NCBI GenBank assembly: GCA_002077065.1
Contig: NAJO01000003.1
Coordinates: 434,001-498,000, forward strand
Direction of reading: 5' to 3'
DNA: 64,000 bases
From: Cryoendolithus antarcticus
Lineage: Eukaryota > Ascomycota > Dothideomycetes > Cladosporiales > Cladosporiaceae
In this document: positions 45,317 to 56,904 of the stretch, piece by piece
Position numbering within the stretch: the stretch's first letter is position 1
How the letters are laid out: each line of letters begins with the position of its first letter
Position numbers and translations under genes: made by a program
The notes under the pieces: generated by a model
Seen by the model: only the letters and a program-made list of their open reading frames with translations
What the model was told of the DNA's origin: nothing
Databases searched by the model: none

Positions 45317-45728
45317 GGTGTCAGTGTTGAGGAGTCGAGACTACATTGTGAGAACTTAGAATGTATAGTCCTAAAGGTGTTGTCGCATTCCTCATCGAGA
45401 TGCGGCTTCACTCGGCTCAGTTGGACGACGTGAAGTGACAACATTGGAGGCCTCGGCTGAAGAAGCTCGAGTCTTTCCATGTTCAGGCACCATTTCAATT
45501 ATCGCGCACAAAACCCATTGAGCACGAGAATCAATGCCATCCAATATAGCTGCTGCGTGTTTGGGCTAATGGATGCGTGGGCTGAGCATTATGTTGATTC
45601 CGATGGAGGGTCCCGACGCCGAGATCAGCGGCGCATAAGTATACTATACATCCTATCTTACACCTCTAAAGTTGGGTATTGTACATCTAGTCGTAGCTCT
45701 GAGCCACTCCCACGCCGGACTCATGTTA
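45317..45728. other. Intergenic
   Basis: This contains the promoter of the E1-beta gene; Gem1 ends at 45729 on the same strand orientation. No separate feature was seen. Confidence 0.5.
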
Positions 45729-47705
45729 TCAAGTCCCGGAACCGCTGCCCGGGCCTCCAAACTTCTTCCACATGACCACTCCTGCGGCGACGCCCACGAC
45801 CGCGACTCCCACCCCAGCCATCAGCCCGACCCATTGCAGCCCATCATCCTCGTCTTCTACCTTCGGCATGCCCATCCCAGGCATTGTCGAAAATTCCGCG
45901 ACCTGCACGAACACCTCCCCAATACTCTTCCACTGCGCACTCACGTGCAATGGCTTGCTCATGGCTAGCGCTTCACAGTAAGCGTCTGGCTGGACTTCAG
46001 CTCGCTGCACTACTCTGTCTTGATCGGCTTTCGTGGCGATGAAGATCGACGGCACTGACGTAAGGACAGAGTACTTGGAGCGGAGAGAGGACACATGCGC
46101 GAAGCTGTCTGGGTCTGACGAATCGTAGCAGTAGGCGATAAGATCGCAAGACTCGAGCTTCTGAGGGTTCTCAAGCACAGCGGGCTCAAGCTCGCCGAGC
46201 TCGGACAGTATCAGATGTATCTGCTTACCACCTGGTAGCTCGACAGAGTTCACTGCGGTCCGAGGCTTGATTGTAGGGTTGTAGGTAGGACTGAAGGGCC
46301 GGTTGAGAAAGGCATTTAGGAGTGTCGACTTCCCGCTGCCGGGCGCGCCGAGCAAGTAACAGAAGAGTACTGTACGGTCTACTGTTTCTGTGCGACATGG
46401 AGAGTTGCCTGATCGGCGACGTCGGGGCTTCGTCAGTTTGAGGGCGGAAGCAGATGTTTTGCCCGGTAAGGCTTCGAAGCCAAGGTATGCGAGGTATTCC
46501 AGGGTTACCTTTGGGTCTTCGAACGTCGTCATGCTCCACTGAGCGAGCCAGCCTTGCAGGGTGACGAACCCGGAGGTATTCGTCACTGTGCAGTGTGGGA
46601 AGTTGGAGTCTGTCCAGGAGGTTGGGACGCCAGGTGTGGGGGCGAAAAGCGTGGCTAGCTCTGTATCGCTCAGGCCACCGTCATTGTCTGCATCGTGAGT
46701 AATGAAGAGGTCGACGAAGAAGCGGTAGCCGGCTGGACTGAGTTCGGCAGATGCAAAGGGTGGTATATCAAACTTGGGATGCAGGAACGTGTCTTTGAGC
46801 GACAGGCTGTCAGCATAGTTGAACTTCCGCAGAATGATCCAGATGGTCTCGTGTCGACCCTTCTCCGCGAAGATTCTGTGCAGCAGCAGGAAACTGTCAA
46901 GGTCCACGCCATGCTCGAGCTCACCACTTACAGACGACCAACGCTGTATCGTGCGCTTGATATTCGTCAGATCATCGGCCGAAATGTCTTTCTCGAAGCA
47001 CTTTCGCTGGAAGTCATGCAGCTCAGCATCATTCAGCACGCCGTCCTGGTCCTGGTCGCTCAGGTAGAAGACTCGCTTCAGGGCCTCGACCGCTGCAGGT
47101 TTGAGTGCATTCTCCTTGGCATCGTATATCGGCGCGATCGGATGCGTCACAGCCTTTTGTGCAAGCCAAAAGCACTCATTGATATTGAAATGCTCTCTTG
47201 CGCTGACTCGGATGCAGCTATCGATCTCCTTGAACTCCGCCATCACAGGCAGCATCTCCTCCTCCACGATCTGCGCTGTGCTGCTATTCGCAGAGGCCAG
47301 GTCACTTTTGCTCGCGCATAGTACAACAGGTACATTCACTCCCAGCGATCGGAAGTATGGCATCCAGTAGAGCGCCACCCGCTCATAGCTGTAGTGGTCG
47401 CTGTATACCAGAAGGATGACATTGCATTTGCGGACTTCTTTTCGCAAGGCATCGCGACTCTGCGGGAGCGACGAGGTATCAACGATCGTTGTCGTGACAT
47501 TTTCGGGTGTCCCCAGAGTCGGCGGAAGTGTTATGGGCGGAAGGGTTGGCTGGAGAGGGGAGGTGATGAAGGTGTCCTTGACGAGAGATGTTAGGATCGA
47601 CGACTTGCCAACGCCTTCGTCGCCAACGATACATATTCGGACTACGAGATCAAGTTAGCAGCGATCTAATAAAGCCCGGGAATTTGCTGACATACCTGTA
47701 GACAT
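45729..47705 (-). CDS. gem1: Mitochondrial Rho (Miro) GTPase Gem1
   Basis: This is an outer-mitochondrial-membrane GTPase with calcium-binding EF hands, involved in mitochondrial morphology and inheritance and in ER-mitochondria contacts (ERMES regulation in yeast). Exons are 47705-47696 (10 bases) and 47641-45729, giving 640 residues. Splicing places [15 protein letters not shown] directly after Met-Ser-Thr, restoring the N-terminal P-loop. Domain order is GTPase 1 (with ASKSDL), EF hand [15 protein letters not shown] hand [15 protein letters not shown], GTPase 2 ([21 protein letters not shown]), then a C-terminal transmembrane tail anchor ([20 protein letters not shown]) with positive flank KKF. 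All hallmarks are intact. The gene is divergent from the CreC homologue over 465 bp. Confidence 0.95.
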
Positions 47706-48170
47706 TATAGACTGCAGCATATCGCATGTGAGATGTTATGGAACAAGGAAGCTCCACCTCGGATGTACCCCACTCTATACAACGTGGGACCACGCGACTC
47801 AATCCATGAAGCGTTTCAGGTCGATGACATAGTCTACACACAACATGATCTTGTATTCACCAGCGCGTCTTGAGGACGCGTGAGACGGCTACTCCGATCT
47901 GCGATAGATGATACACTCTGCTCCAAAACGCAATCATCCAGGCCAGGACGCCTACCTAGATGGCAACGATGGGTTTCGGCTGACCCTTCCCCACACTGGA
48001 TCACCAACATCTTACGCCGCTTAGCGTGCGAGCAGGCTAATGCTACCATTTCAATGATCTGCACTGGGGCATACAGCTGATAGTAGCCTCAATTCGACGA
48101 CGTCTTCTCCAATGCTTAGTGCCTGATACCGACGGGCCAAGATATCGACGATAAGACCACCGGCTTCACC
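47706..48170. promoter_or_regulatory. Short divergent promoter region (Gem1 / CreC)
   Basis: Only 465 bases separate the two start codons, so this interval probably serves as a bidirectional promoter. No specific binding site is claimed. Confidence 0.5.
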
Positions 48171-50158
48171 ATGTTGTAAGTCATCCGTCGCGTGCACCAC
48201 ATCTTACGCGCTAACACTGAGCTACACATGGCTTCAAGAGCGGATATCAAGTCCTGTATCACTAACTTGCGCTTCCCATTAATAGCGTACTACCTCCTCC
48301 CCCTCGATACCCGAATGGCCAGCTCTACACAGGCGCTCCAGGCGGCGCACTGCTCGAGACAAACAACATCCTCAAGCACCCCACCGGACCAGAGTACCAG
48401 CTTGTCGTAGGTGAGGGCACATATCACCTGCGCGATGACTTGCTTCTCGCCACACCGCCTCCACATCCCAGCGATGCGCCGCAGCCGAATAATAACCCGC
48501 TTGCGACGACCGTAGCGCCAGCCACTGCTGGGACCAAGCTGTCGACTGTAGTGCTGTCATCGAGGAAGCCACCCTCACATAACCTCTTCCGCACAATTAC
48601 AGGTCAGAGCACACGATCGAACAACATACAGAGTATACAGGAGGAGACGCAAAGTCCCAAGAGCGATGCCGGATCGATCAGCAACGGCTTCGGCTCGTCC
48701 GCTTACTACAACGGCACCCCTTCGTTCGGCGACAGCAACCCCGCGCTTGCACCTCTACCTGTTAAGGGCAAGAAGAAGGACGAGCGATCCAAACCGAAGA
48801 ATAACATCGTCAAATCGAACTCGTCTTTCGTGTCGCGTGTCATCCCACATGAGACGATCGCCAAGCGATTAGCAGATCATGCGCCAGAGGGTGTGTACGC
48901 CTTCGCCAATGTCAACCGCGCGTTCATGTGGCTAGACCTGGCATCACCCGAAAACAAAACCGAGAACTTGACTAAAGTCCTCTTCACGAAAGCCCATGCA
49001 ACCTGCCACGATGTGAACAAGCATACGCAGTCTTCCGCTCACATGGACCTCGTGCTCGGCTTCAACACAGGCGACATCATCTGGTACGAGCCCATCTCGC
49101 AAAAGTACGCACGTCTGAACAAAAACGGCATGATCAACAACTCACCCGTGACATCCCTCTGGTGGCTGCCAAACAAAGAGAACTATTTCCTTGCATCCCA
49201 TGCAAATGGCGACCTAGTAGTCTACGACAAAGAAAAGGAAGACGCCGACTTCGTGCCTGAAGACGCTTCACCGACAGAAATCGGCAACGGCACCACACCA
49301 AAACCGCCGTTCCGTGTCAAGAAGTCAGTCCACTCGCGGAACCAAAGGACGAATCCTGTCGCAGTTTGGCACTGCCGACCTGGGAAGATCACTTGCACTG
49401 CATTCAGTCCAGATGCTGTACATCTCGCCATCGTCACGGACACTGGTGTCTTGACGATCCTGGACTACATCTCGGAGCGTGTGGTCTTCTCAACACGATC
49501 ATACTACGGAGGCTTCAATACCACGACATGGTCGCCAGACGGGCGGTACGTTCTTACTGGCGGACAGGATGACTTGGTGTCCATATGGTCTTTCGCAGAG
49601 CAGGCGATTGTCGCAAGATGTGTAGGCCACGAAAGCTGGGTGCGGGATGTGAAGTTCGATCCGTGGCGCTGTGATGAACGGAACTATCGCTTTGGCTCGG
49701 TCGGCGATGACTGCCGTTTGTTACTCTGGGACTTCAGCGTCGGCATGCTTGGTCGTCCAAAAGCGATGAGTTTGCGACCTCGCGGTAGTGTCGCGGGAGC
49801 ACCACTCAACCGAGAAAAGACCACATCAACCGTGAAGAGCTCAAATGCTAGCATCGTCGTCGAAGGCGCTTCGCTGGAGGCTGAGCCCGAGGAAGTGGTG
49901 CAAGTCGCTGTGCAGGGCAAGGCTAGTGTGAGTACACTGCCGCCCGTCATGAGTAAGATTGTGGACGACCACCCGGTGGCGTGGCTGGGGTTCGAGGAGG
50001 GCTGTATCATCACGAGTTGCGACAGTGGTAAGTTCTCGCCTTGGTCTCCTAATGTAGGCTTTGCTGACAGTGATACAGCACATATCCGCGAATGGGACAG
50101 ACCAAAGGAGGGTCCGCAAGAGGACACTGCTTCGAGTGCTGGGGCGAGCGCAGCTTAA
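48171..50158 (+). CDS. creC: CreC homologue, WD40 catabolite-repression protein
   Basis: In Aspergillus, CreC is the WD40 partner of the deubiquitinase CreB and supports carbon catabolite repression. Exons are 48171-48175 (5 bases, ATGTT), 48286-50027 and 50079-50158, giving 608 residues. The second exon starts in the conserved N-terminus VLPPPPRYPNGQLYTGAPGG and continues to EYQLVVGEGTYHLRDDLLLA. A Ser/Pro-rich stretch follows, then WD repeats at about residues 250-600 (landmarks: GFNTGDIIWYEP, SHANGDLVVYD, TTTWSPDGRYVLTGGQDD, GHESWVRDVKFD). The last exon finishes the final blade with HIREWDRP. The last intron is 51 bases, a multiple of three with no stop, so retention would keep the frame. 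It is followed about 1 kb downstream by a CreD homologue on the same strand. Confidence 0.9.
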
Positions 50159-51168
50159 TCGCACTGTTCACTTCATATCGACAGGCCGGGCATTGGAATG
50201 GCGAGACGGCGCATTGACTATGAGTAGCGAGCATCACCATCGTTGGACCATCATGTATCATTGGAATGAATTGGACATTATGATCGTGGCGTGTCAGGTA
50301 ATTGGACAGCAATATATCGCCACCAAAATTTCCTCTACCATCCCTTTAGGGAAGCATGAGGAGGATTTGAAACCACCCGATTTCGACCGATATCACGATA
50401 ATGCGCAAGGGCTCGTTGGGTCAAGCATTGTGCTGCAGGAGGCTCTCGCTCTGAGTACAAGCAATGCCTACAATGAAGTCTAATCATGGCTGCCGACTCT
50501 GTCGGGCCGTCCTCGGCATGGTGGTAGACTGCCCTCCGATTGGACAGCGCGGATCGTTGTTTCGCCCTGTGGTACTGTATGGTCGTATGACAGTCTGGTC
50601 CTCTGCTTGCTTCATCTCGAGGAGGCAGTCCAAGCCACAGAAGTGCCTGATCTCGCGCACTTCGTACCTGAACGCGACGACCATTGCGATGATCCCACGA
50701 AGCTCTGGGTAAAGTAAATGCATCGGTAGCAGCCGCACCCTCTCGCCTTATGCAAGGGCTTCGCGTAAAGTTCACGTTTAGGAGCACGTCACTCTACGCC
50801 GCGTGGGGCGAAGTTGCGATAAGCTTATTCTATGGGGCTACTGTTTGAGGGTGGCATTTGCGGTAGTGGGTATCATATGCAGTTTGGTGGGATCTGACGG
50901 CGAAAGGGTTTGATGTGAGACACATGTTAGATTTGCGGTGATATCTTGGTCGCCCTAAAAAGTTGGATACCTCTCTAGCTTGTGCATTCGTGCTCTCACG
51001 AGCAAAGTATCTATCTTCGTACATCACATCTGGTTGCTCGATCTCTACATAACGTGGATTTGGACTACATTCTAGCCTGCCTGGACGTTCGGCGACAGGA
51101 AGGTTAACCTGGCGGACCCTTCATCCTACATCTCCTGGCCCGGACGACCAGGACTTCCTGCGCCCAAT
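50159..51168. other. Intergenic between CreC and CreD homologues
   Basis: About 1 kb that should hold the CreC 3' UTR and the CreD promoter. No intervening gene was recognised. Confidence 0.5.
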
Positions 51169-53154
51169 ATGGTGCCAACCCCGCGGTCGTACCCGGGCAG
51201 CAGTAGTAACGGCCGCAGTAGCAAAGCGACCCTCGAGATTGTTCCAGACACCCGCTTTATAGTCTTCGCCGGCAGCGAGCATGAGGCGCAGTCAATCAAG
51301 CTCACTGGGGTGGTGCGCTTCACAGCCACAGAGCCCATGAGCATCTTGCGGCCAAAGGTGCGACTGGAGGGCAAACGGAGGATCTCGTGGTGGTACATGG
51401 GTGGTATGAGCGCTGGCGAGGTCACAGACAAGCGGGTCTTCTGGAACCAGGAGCAGAAGTTAGGAATAGAAAGCTCGCACAAGGTCAAGGCTGGCAGCAT
51501 AGAGTGGCCGTTTGAGTTCGAGCTCTCGCCTTCCATGCCTGAAAGCGTAGAGGGGCTGAAGGAAACGTTCATCGTGTATCATCTGCATGCAAGTGTCTCA
51601 CGGCCAGGCTGGAATGCGAAGGATCTAGTGGCACAGGAGCACATCCGGATTGTCAGGACGCTTGGGGCAGACAGCATGGAGATGACGCGGAGTAGGGTGA
51701 ATGCAGATATCTGGGCGAACAAGATCAGCTACAGCATTTCGATTCCTTCAGATGCGATTGTGTTCGGCACGTCTATCACTGCAGATGTTGAGCTCAGCCC
51801 GCTGAAGAAGGGCTTGAAACTAGGCAAAGTGGAGTTGAGGCTGGTCGAGACGACTGTGAAGCGGATACAAGCCAGTGAGGTGCCGGATACGAGAGGCGAT
51901 CGGACGAAGAGCGAAGAAAGTGAAGTTGCGAAGTCAGAAATGGAATTTCCTGAGGAGTCAAAAGTGTCATACGAAGACGAGACGGTGGACAACCCAACAC
52001 TGGCAGACGAGATGTACCGCTTCAAGGCGACATTACCTCTACCCAAATCGCTGCATGTGTGCAGACAGGACGTCGACTCGCATCAGATTAACATCTCGCA
52101 CCGCTTCAAGCTGATGGTGAATATTCATAATCCGGAAGGGCACATTTCTCAATTGGTATGTCGACTACCGGTGAAACTGTTCATTTCGCCGAATCTGCCC
52201 GTGGACGAGGCGAATGAAGTTACGGGAGTGATGAACGGCGTCACAGATGTCGAATTGAACAGCAATGAGACGTCTCTCACAGCACCTCCCGAGTACGGGC
52301 GACATCAATTGGATCAGATCTTTAGCGACATCGACCCGGCAGGCTACATGAGCAGAGCGACTAGCGCACCAGGCACACCAGGTGGGCTGAACGCGCTGAG
52401 TAGGCGAGGCTCAGACGAGAATCTGCCGTCACTGAACGGCATCAATGGCCACGTCTCCCCAACAGAAGGTCAACACGGCAGCGCTACGCCCTCAATCCTA
52501 CACTCCCGCCTAGCAGATCTGCAAGAACGTAGCTCATCCCACGCCTTCCGATCAGCAGGCCACTCCTCGAACCATAGTCCCTCAGGCGGCACGTCTCCGG
52601 CACCAGGAATGCTAGACAATTCATATCCCGGAGACATCGGCTTCCATCATCCTACACCACCGTCTCAGAGCTCCTACTTCGCCAACGTGGCAGCAGCAGC
52701 AGCAGCGAACGGACAATCACCACATCACTCCTCCTCCTCGCCCTCGCGCCGCACTTCAGACGAAACACCGCCGACGAATTTCCATGCGTCGAACTCAGAT
52801 TACAACCTCCAAGACCTCTCCCGCGTGCCATCCTACACCTCTGCAGTCCGCACGTCAGGCGCTATAACGCCTTTCACCGCCGCGCCACCAAGCTACGAAA
52901 CAGCTACTTCTCGTCCGCCGTCGCCGCTCCAGCGACCCGGCCAAGCACATGTCCGGACCAGTGGAACGAGCACGCCAAATAGTAACAGTAGTCAACAGAC
53001 GCTAAATGCTACGATGGCGAGTCTGCAGATGAGTGGCCTCGCGCAAGCGAGTCAGGTGCAAGGGGCACAAGCGCCGCAGCCTGCGATTGTGCATCGTTTG
53101 GGAGGCGTGAGCGAGGACGAGGCTAGACTGCGGATGCTCAGGGCGAGATCTTAG
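51169..53154 (+). CDS. creD: CreD-like alpha-arrestin (ubiquitin ligase adaptor)
   Basis: Alpha-arrestins recruit the HECT ligase (Rsp5/HulA) to membrane transporters for ubiquitination and endocytosis. Aspergillus CreD of this type opposes the CreB-CreC deubiquitinase in carbon catabolite repression. The frame is intronless, 661 residues. Arrestin N-domain at about 20-165 (TRFIVFAGSEHEAQSIKLTG; PSMPESVEGL) and C-domain at about 175-345 (WANKISYSISIPSDAIVFGT; NPEGHISQLVCRLPVKLFIS). Two PY motifs fit WW-domain binding: PPEY at 373-376, inside APPEYGRHQLDQIFSDIDP, and PPSY at 573-576. The C-terminal half is disordered Ser/Pro-rich with SRVPSYTSAVRT, as in CreD. CreD is favoured over other arrestins because of these C-terminal blocks. 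Confidence 0.88.
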   Translation: MVPTPRSYPGSSSNGRSSKATLEIVPDTRFIVFAGSEHEAQSIKLTGVVRFTATEPMSILRPKVRLEGKRRISWWYMGGMSAGEVTDKRVFWNQEQKLGIESSHKVKAGSIEWPFEFELSPSMPESVEGLKETFIVYHLHASVSRPGWNAKDLVAQEHIRIVRTLGADSMEMTRSRVNADIWANKISYSISIPSDAIVFGTSITADVELSPLKKGLKLGKVELRLVETTVKRIQASEVPDTRGDRTKSEESEVAKSEMEFPEESKVSYEDETVDNPTLADEMYRFKATLPLPKSLHVCRQDVDSHQINISHRFKLMVNIHNPEGHISQLVCRLPVKLFISPNLPVDEANEVTGVMNGVTDVELNSNETSLTAPPEYGRHQLDQIFSDIDPAGYMSRATSAPGTPGGLNALSRRGSDENLPSLNGINGHVSPTEGQHGSATPSILHSRLADLQERSSSHAFRSAGHSSNHSPSGGTSPAPGMLDNSYPGDIGFHHPTPPSQSSYFANVAAAAAANGQSPHHSSSSPSRRTSDETPPTNFHASNSDYNLQDLSRVPSYTSAVRTSGAITPFTAAPPSYETATSRPPSPLQRPGQAHVRTSGTSTPNSNSSQQTLNATMASLQMSGLAQASQVQGAQAPQPAIVHRLGGVSEDEARLRMLRARS

Positions 53155-53674
53155 GGAGACTTTGCCTGGTGTGTTCGCAGGGCTTCGAGGAGGTTGGGGA
53201 AGAAGAGTGGAGGATGACCTCTTAGCGGTATATGCAAGAGCAGAACTGGGTAGACGGACTGGAATCGAGTTGGATATCGACGTGTTTGCGGGCATGCGTG
53301 CGCGGAGTTTGGAGGGATGACTTATGCATAGAAAAGGGCGACAGGATGACCTGATAGATGGGGCAGGGCGATTAAGCGAGGCATCATCTGGTCTCTCTTT
53401 CTCTCGGCCTTTAGCATTGGGTATGCGAGAGAATATTGTATAGTAGCTGTCATCTCTAGCAATTCACCGCGCAATGGCTTCTCGAGGCATTCACAGACGA
53501 TGAGGCCGTGGTCTCGAAGTGACAGCTTTTTGGTCAACGATGACCCGGATTCTTTGATTCATTGGGAACGACGGATCGGTTGCCTGCGCGATCCACGCAT
53601 GTGCAGCGGACCCCGTTCCCAGCGCCGCTACACATTCCTCCCCCTGCCGCCCGTTCCGAGGACGACCCGTAACG
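53155..53674. other. Intergenic, convergent 3' ends
   Basis: This lies between the CreD-like and Zds-like genes and holds presumptive 3' UTRs only. Confidence 0.5.
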
Positions 53675-56600
53675 TTACCACATCTCCTCTCCCTTTTCAT
53701 CATCATCCCACATCCCCGCCTGGTCCCCGAAACTCATATCCTCGCTCGAATACCCCATATAATCATGCGTGCTCGCCACGGCATACCCGTTGTTGGCTAC
53801 CGCACCGCCTGCCACTGCGCCGCCGGCTGCGCTGGCATAGCCATTACTGCTGTGATTCGAGTTATGTGACCCGTTACTGCGCGAAAAGTTCGGAGGGGAG
53901 GACGAAGACTTGGTGGGAGTGGCGGAAGAGCGGAAGTCAGGCCACTCGGCGTGAGATTCTTGCGAGAGCTGTTGCTCTGAGGTAGCGGCGTCGGAGGTGG
54001 TGTCGGGCTGTGCATCAGAGGAGCTGGTGTGCTGGGAAGCATCGGATTTTGACTGCTGCTGCGTTTCAGATCAGTATCGCTGTTGCCTCCTACCAACTTG
54101 AGGGGATCGCAACGTACCTCAGCATACCTCTGATACTCCCTGAACTCCACAGGCTGCCCCGCCTCCTGCTCCGCTCGTTTCCGCTGCTGTGCCGCCTTCT
54201 GCGCCGGACTAGCCGGGATCTGCATCTGCGGGTGCATCATCTGCACCTTGGCCAGATAGCTATACATGAAATTGCTCAGCAGCACTTGACTATACAGCGC
54301 CCTTCTAGGGTTTGCAAGCTTGATGTGCGCCATGCGGTAGATGGCCCGTTCTTCTAGGATGCTGAACCGCGTCCAATTGTAGTCGATGTCTGGTTTCAGG
54401 ATCCGAGGAGGGGGTTCGACGGAGAGCGTGCGCTCGGCTTTGCGTTTCTTCTCCTTGAGATCGGTCTCTGAGGTCTTCTTCTTACCGCCGCCGAAGATGG
54501 CAGAGAGAAGGCCGGGTTCCTTGTCTTCGGAGTCTTTGCGCGGCTTCGCGGCCTTTTTGCTCTCCTTCTTGCGCTCGTCGTCGAGTTTGAGATCTTCACG
54601 ATTGAGCACGATGCTCTCGCGGCCGCGTACAGGCGTATGTCCATCGATGGAGTTCTGCAGAACGTCGAGTCGGGCCTTGTCGTTGGGCCTGGTGAGTTTG
54701 CTCGATTTTCCTGACTTGATCGAAGCATTGTCGTCGGACACTCGGCGCTCCTCTTTCGACTTTCTCTCCTTTTCCTCGTCTTCATGTCCTATCAGCCACT
54801 TCCAACTGCTCTTGCGCGTGCCATCTTTCTTGTCCACTTTCTTGTCCTCATATGTGGGAACCATAGTCAATGCGTCAGTTCTAGTGCTGCCACTACCTGG
54901 TAGAGGTGAAGGATTCGAGCTGATGTCGTCTAGTGTCGATGAGCGTTCGCGTCCTTCTCTACCCGGCACAGGCCGCATGTGCGCGCCGCCGCGCTGCAAA
55001 TTGCGTGGTATCTCATGAGATGACTTGCGTTCGGGGAACTGCAGTACTTGTTTATGCCCGATTGCTTTCTTAGTGCCGTCTGGGAGCGTTTCGATGATGT
55101 GGGGTAGCGGATTGCTGTTAGTGTAGCCGGGTAGCTGTGCTGTCGTCCTACCGCCCGCTGCGATACGGGACTGAAACTGTCTTGGCTGTGGACCTGGTGC
55201 ACGTTGCGGCTCCTCGTCCAGCGAAGGTCGAGGCACAGGCTGAGAGGTCAGAGGAATCTCCGGTTCCGGGTCAGACTTCGGCCGCTCGACCCTCTGTCGT
55301 TGCACGGGAGGATATCTTGCGGGCGGCGGCGAGGTCCTTCTCTCGGCCAGTGCAGTCAGCTCGTCTACTTGAGAGCCGGTCAAGGACGGTTTTCGACGAG
55401 AGCTCGACGGCCGTGATGCGGCTATACCAGACTCTCGGGGCATGCTTGGCACGGGTGTAGGTTCAGTCTGTACCCTGGTTAAGCCCAGAATTGGCTCGTC
55501 CAGGTGTGACTGCACGGGAGACTCCGCTCGCGAATCATCGTTCTCGTTTTCGCCCTGACGTGATATGGCTCGTTTCGAGAACGGTACTCGTTCGCCTTTG
55601 CGCAGACTGCCCCGTCTGTAGGTCGTGCGTGTCGATCGCTTCAACGTCGGCCCGCCTGGGGGAAGTACGGGCATATCTTGTGATGCTGGTACTTCGACTC
55701 CAGAGTCCTGCGAAAGCCTTGCGTTATCGATGCTCAATCTCCGAATAAGTTGAGCAGGGTCGTTAACCAGCTCTTCCAGCTCCGACAGATTCGACACCGC
55801 AGTCTGTCCTTCGAAGTGCGTGCCCCGTGACCGCTTCCGTTCCAATCTCTCAGCACCGTCCTGATAGTCCCCCCTCGTATTGATAGAATGTGACAACATG
55901 CTCTTCTTCCGCCTCAGACTGCCACTGCCAGACCCAGATCTTTCAAGGCTGACGGGCGACAGTCCATCCTCGCTTCCGCTCCGCCTCCTAATCTTGTCCA
56001 CACGCTCCTCCACAAACGCTTTGAACTCCTTCGGCGCTAGCTCCGGATGCACATTCGCAGGCACCCAAAACAATTTTCCAGGATCATCCTCATCGTCATC
56101 ATGCGAAGGCGCCTGCGTTGGCACGCCGCCGAACGAAGACATGAACGAAGGCAAGTCTGGGTCTGCCATATCGACGTTCATAGACATCCTCCGAATGGCC
56201 TGCAAATTGCTCATTTCCAACGCCACAGCCGCAGGGCTCGACTCGTAGTCAATGTCGTTCAGTGGGAATTGCTGAACAGCCGTCTCCGAGCTCGTCTGTC
56301 TTGTCAAAGGCGGCGGCGACTGCGCGTGCGAGTTCTCCGACTCTCGACTACTCATCCTGTGTAGCATCTTCGGGCTAATGGGCCCCTCGCCTGGACTCGC
56401 CGGGTGTGCTCGATCATTGCTCCCAGTCCGGCGTGGTGGACTAGTCCGTTTCGAGTCGAAGTAATTGCCATGTCTTCGATTGTTCGGTACGTCGTAGGCT
56501 TCGGAGGGCCCGCTGATAAAGCTCAGCGGGCGGGGATCGTTGCGCGGCATGTGGTCTTCCGTCGGCGAGCCGTAGTAGCTGCCTATTGCTTCGGTCACGT

Positions 56601-56904
56601 GGTGGTCGTCGTCGCTGATGGATATCTGAGGGACATGGCCGCGACGGGCGTTGTAGAGGCGCTCGAGCTCTTGCTGCCGTGCGGAGGGCTAGTGGGAGAG
56701 AGTACAGCGGTCAGCGGATTGATCAGGCGATGCTCGAGTTTGGTTGATAGATTGAATAGAGGGTAGGTGTTCGAATTGGCAATGCTGCACTTTCATGTAG
56801 CACGTGCCTCGAGAGATGTCGTCGTGGTGTAGTGTATGCAGCCCCTCATGGCTACGGGCAGGGGGGTGGACTGTTGAAGCAAGACACTGATATCATACCT
56901 GCAT
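53675..56904 (-). CDS. Zds1/Zds2-type protein (PP2A/Cdc55 regulator family)
   Basis: Zds proteins bind PP2A-Cdc55 through a conserved C-terminal domain and influence mitotic entry or exit, polarity and stress signalling. The Zds domain is clear near residues 770-825 (ERAIYRMAHIKLANPRRALY, then QVLLSNFMYSYLAKVQ). The rest is a long disordered Ser/Arg/Pro-rich region. Main exon 56688-54118; then a 59 bp intron with a CAGCAG tandem acceptor, and exon 54058-53675, which replaces a frame of no interest with a Ser/Asn-rich tail ending MWDDDEKGEEMW. Coding sequence continues upstream of the in-frame Met at 56598 (PQISISDDDHHVTEAIGSYY) to an acceptor at 56689. A 6-base first exon, ATGCAG at 56904-56899, fits in phase and would give 986 residues, but this start is tentative. 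Confidence 0.75.
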
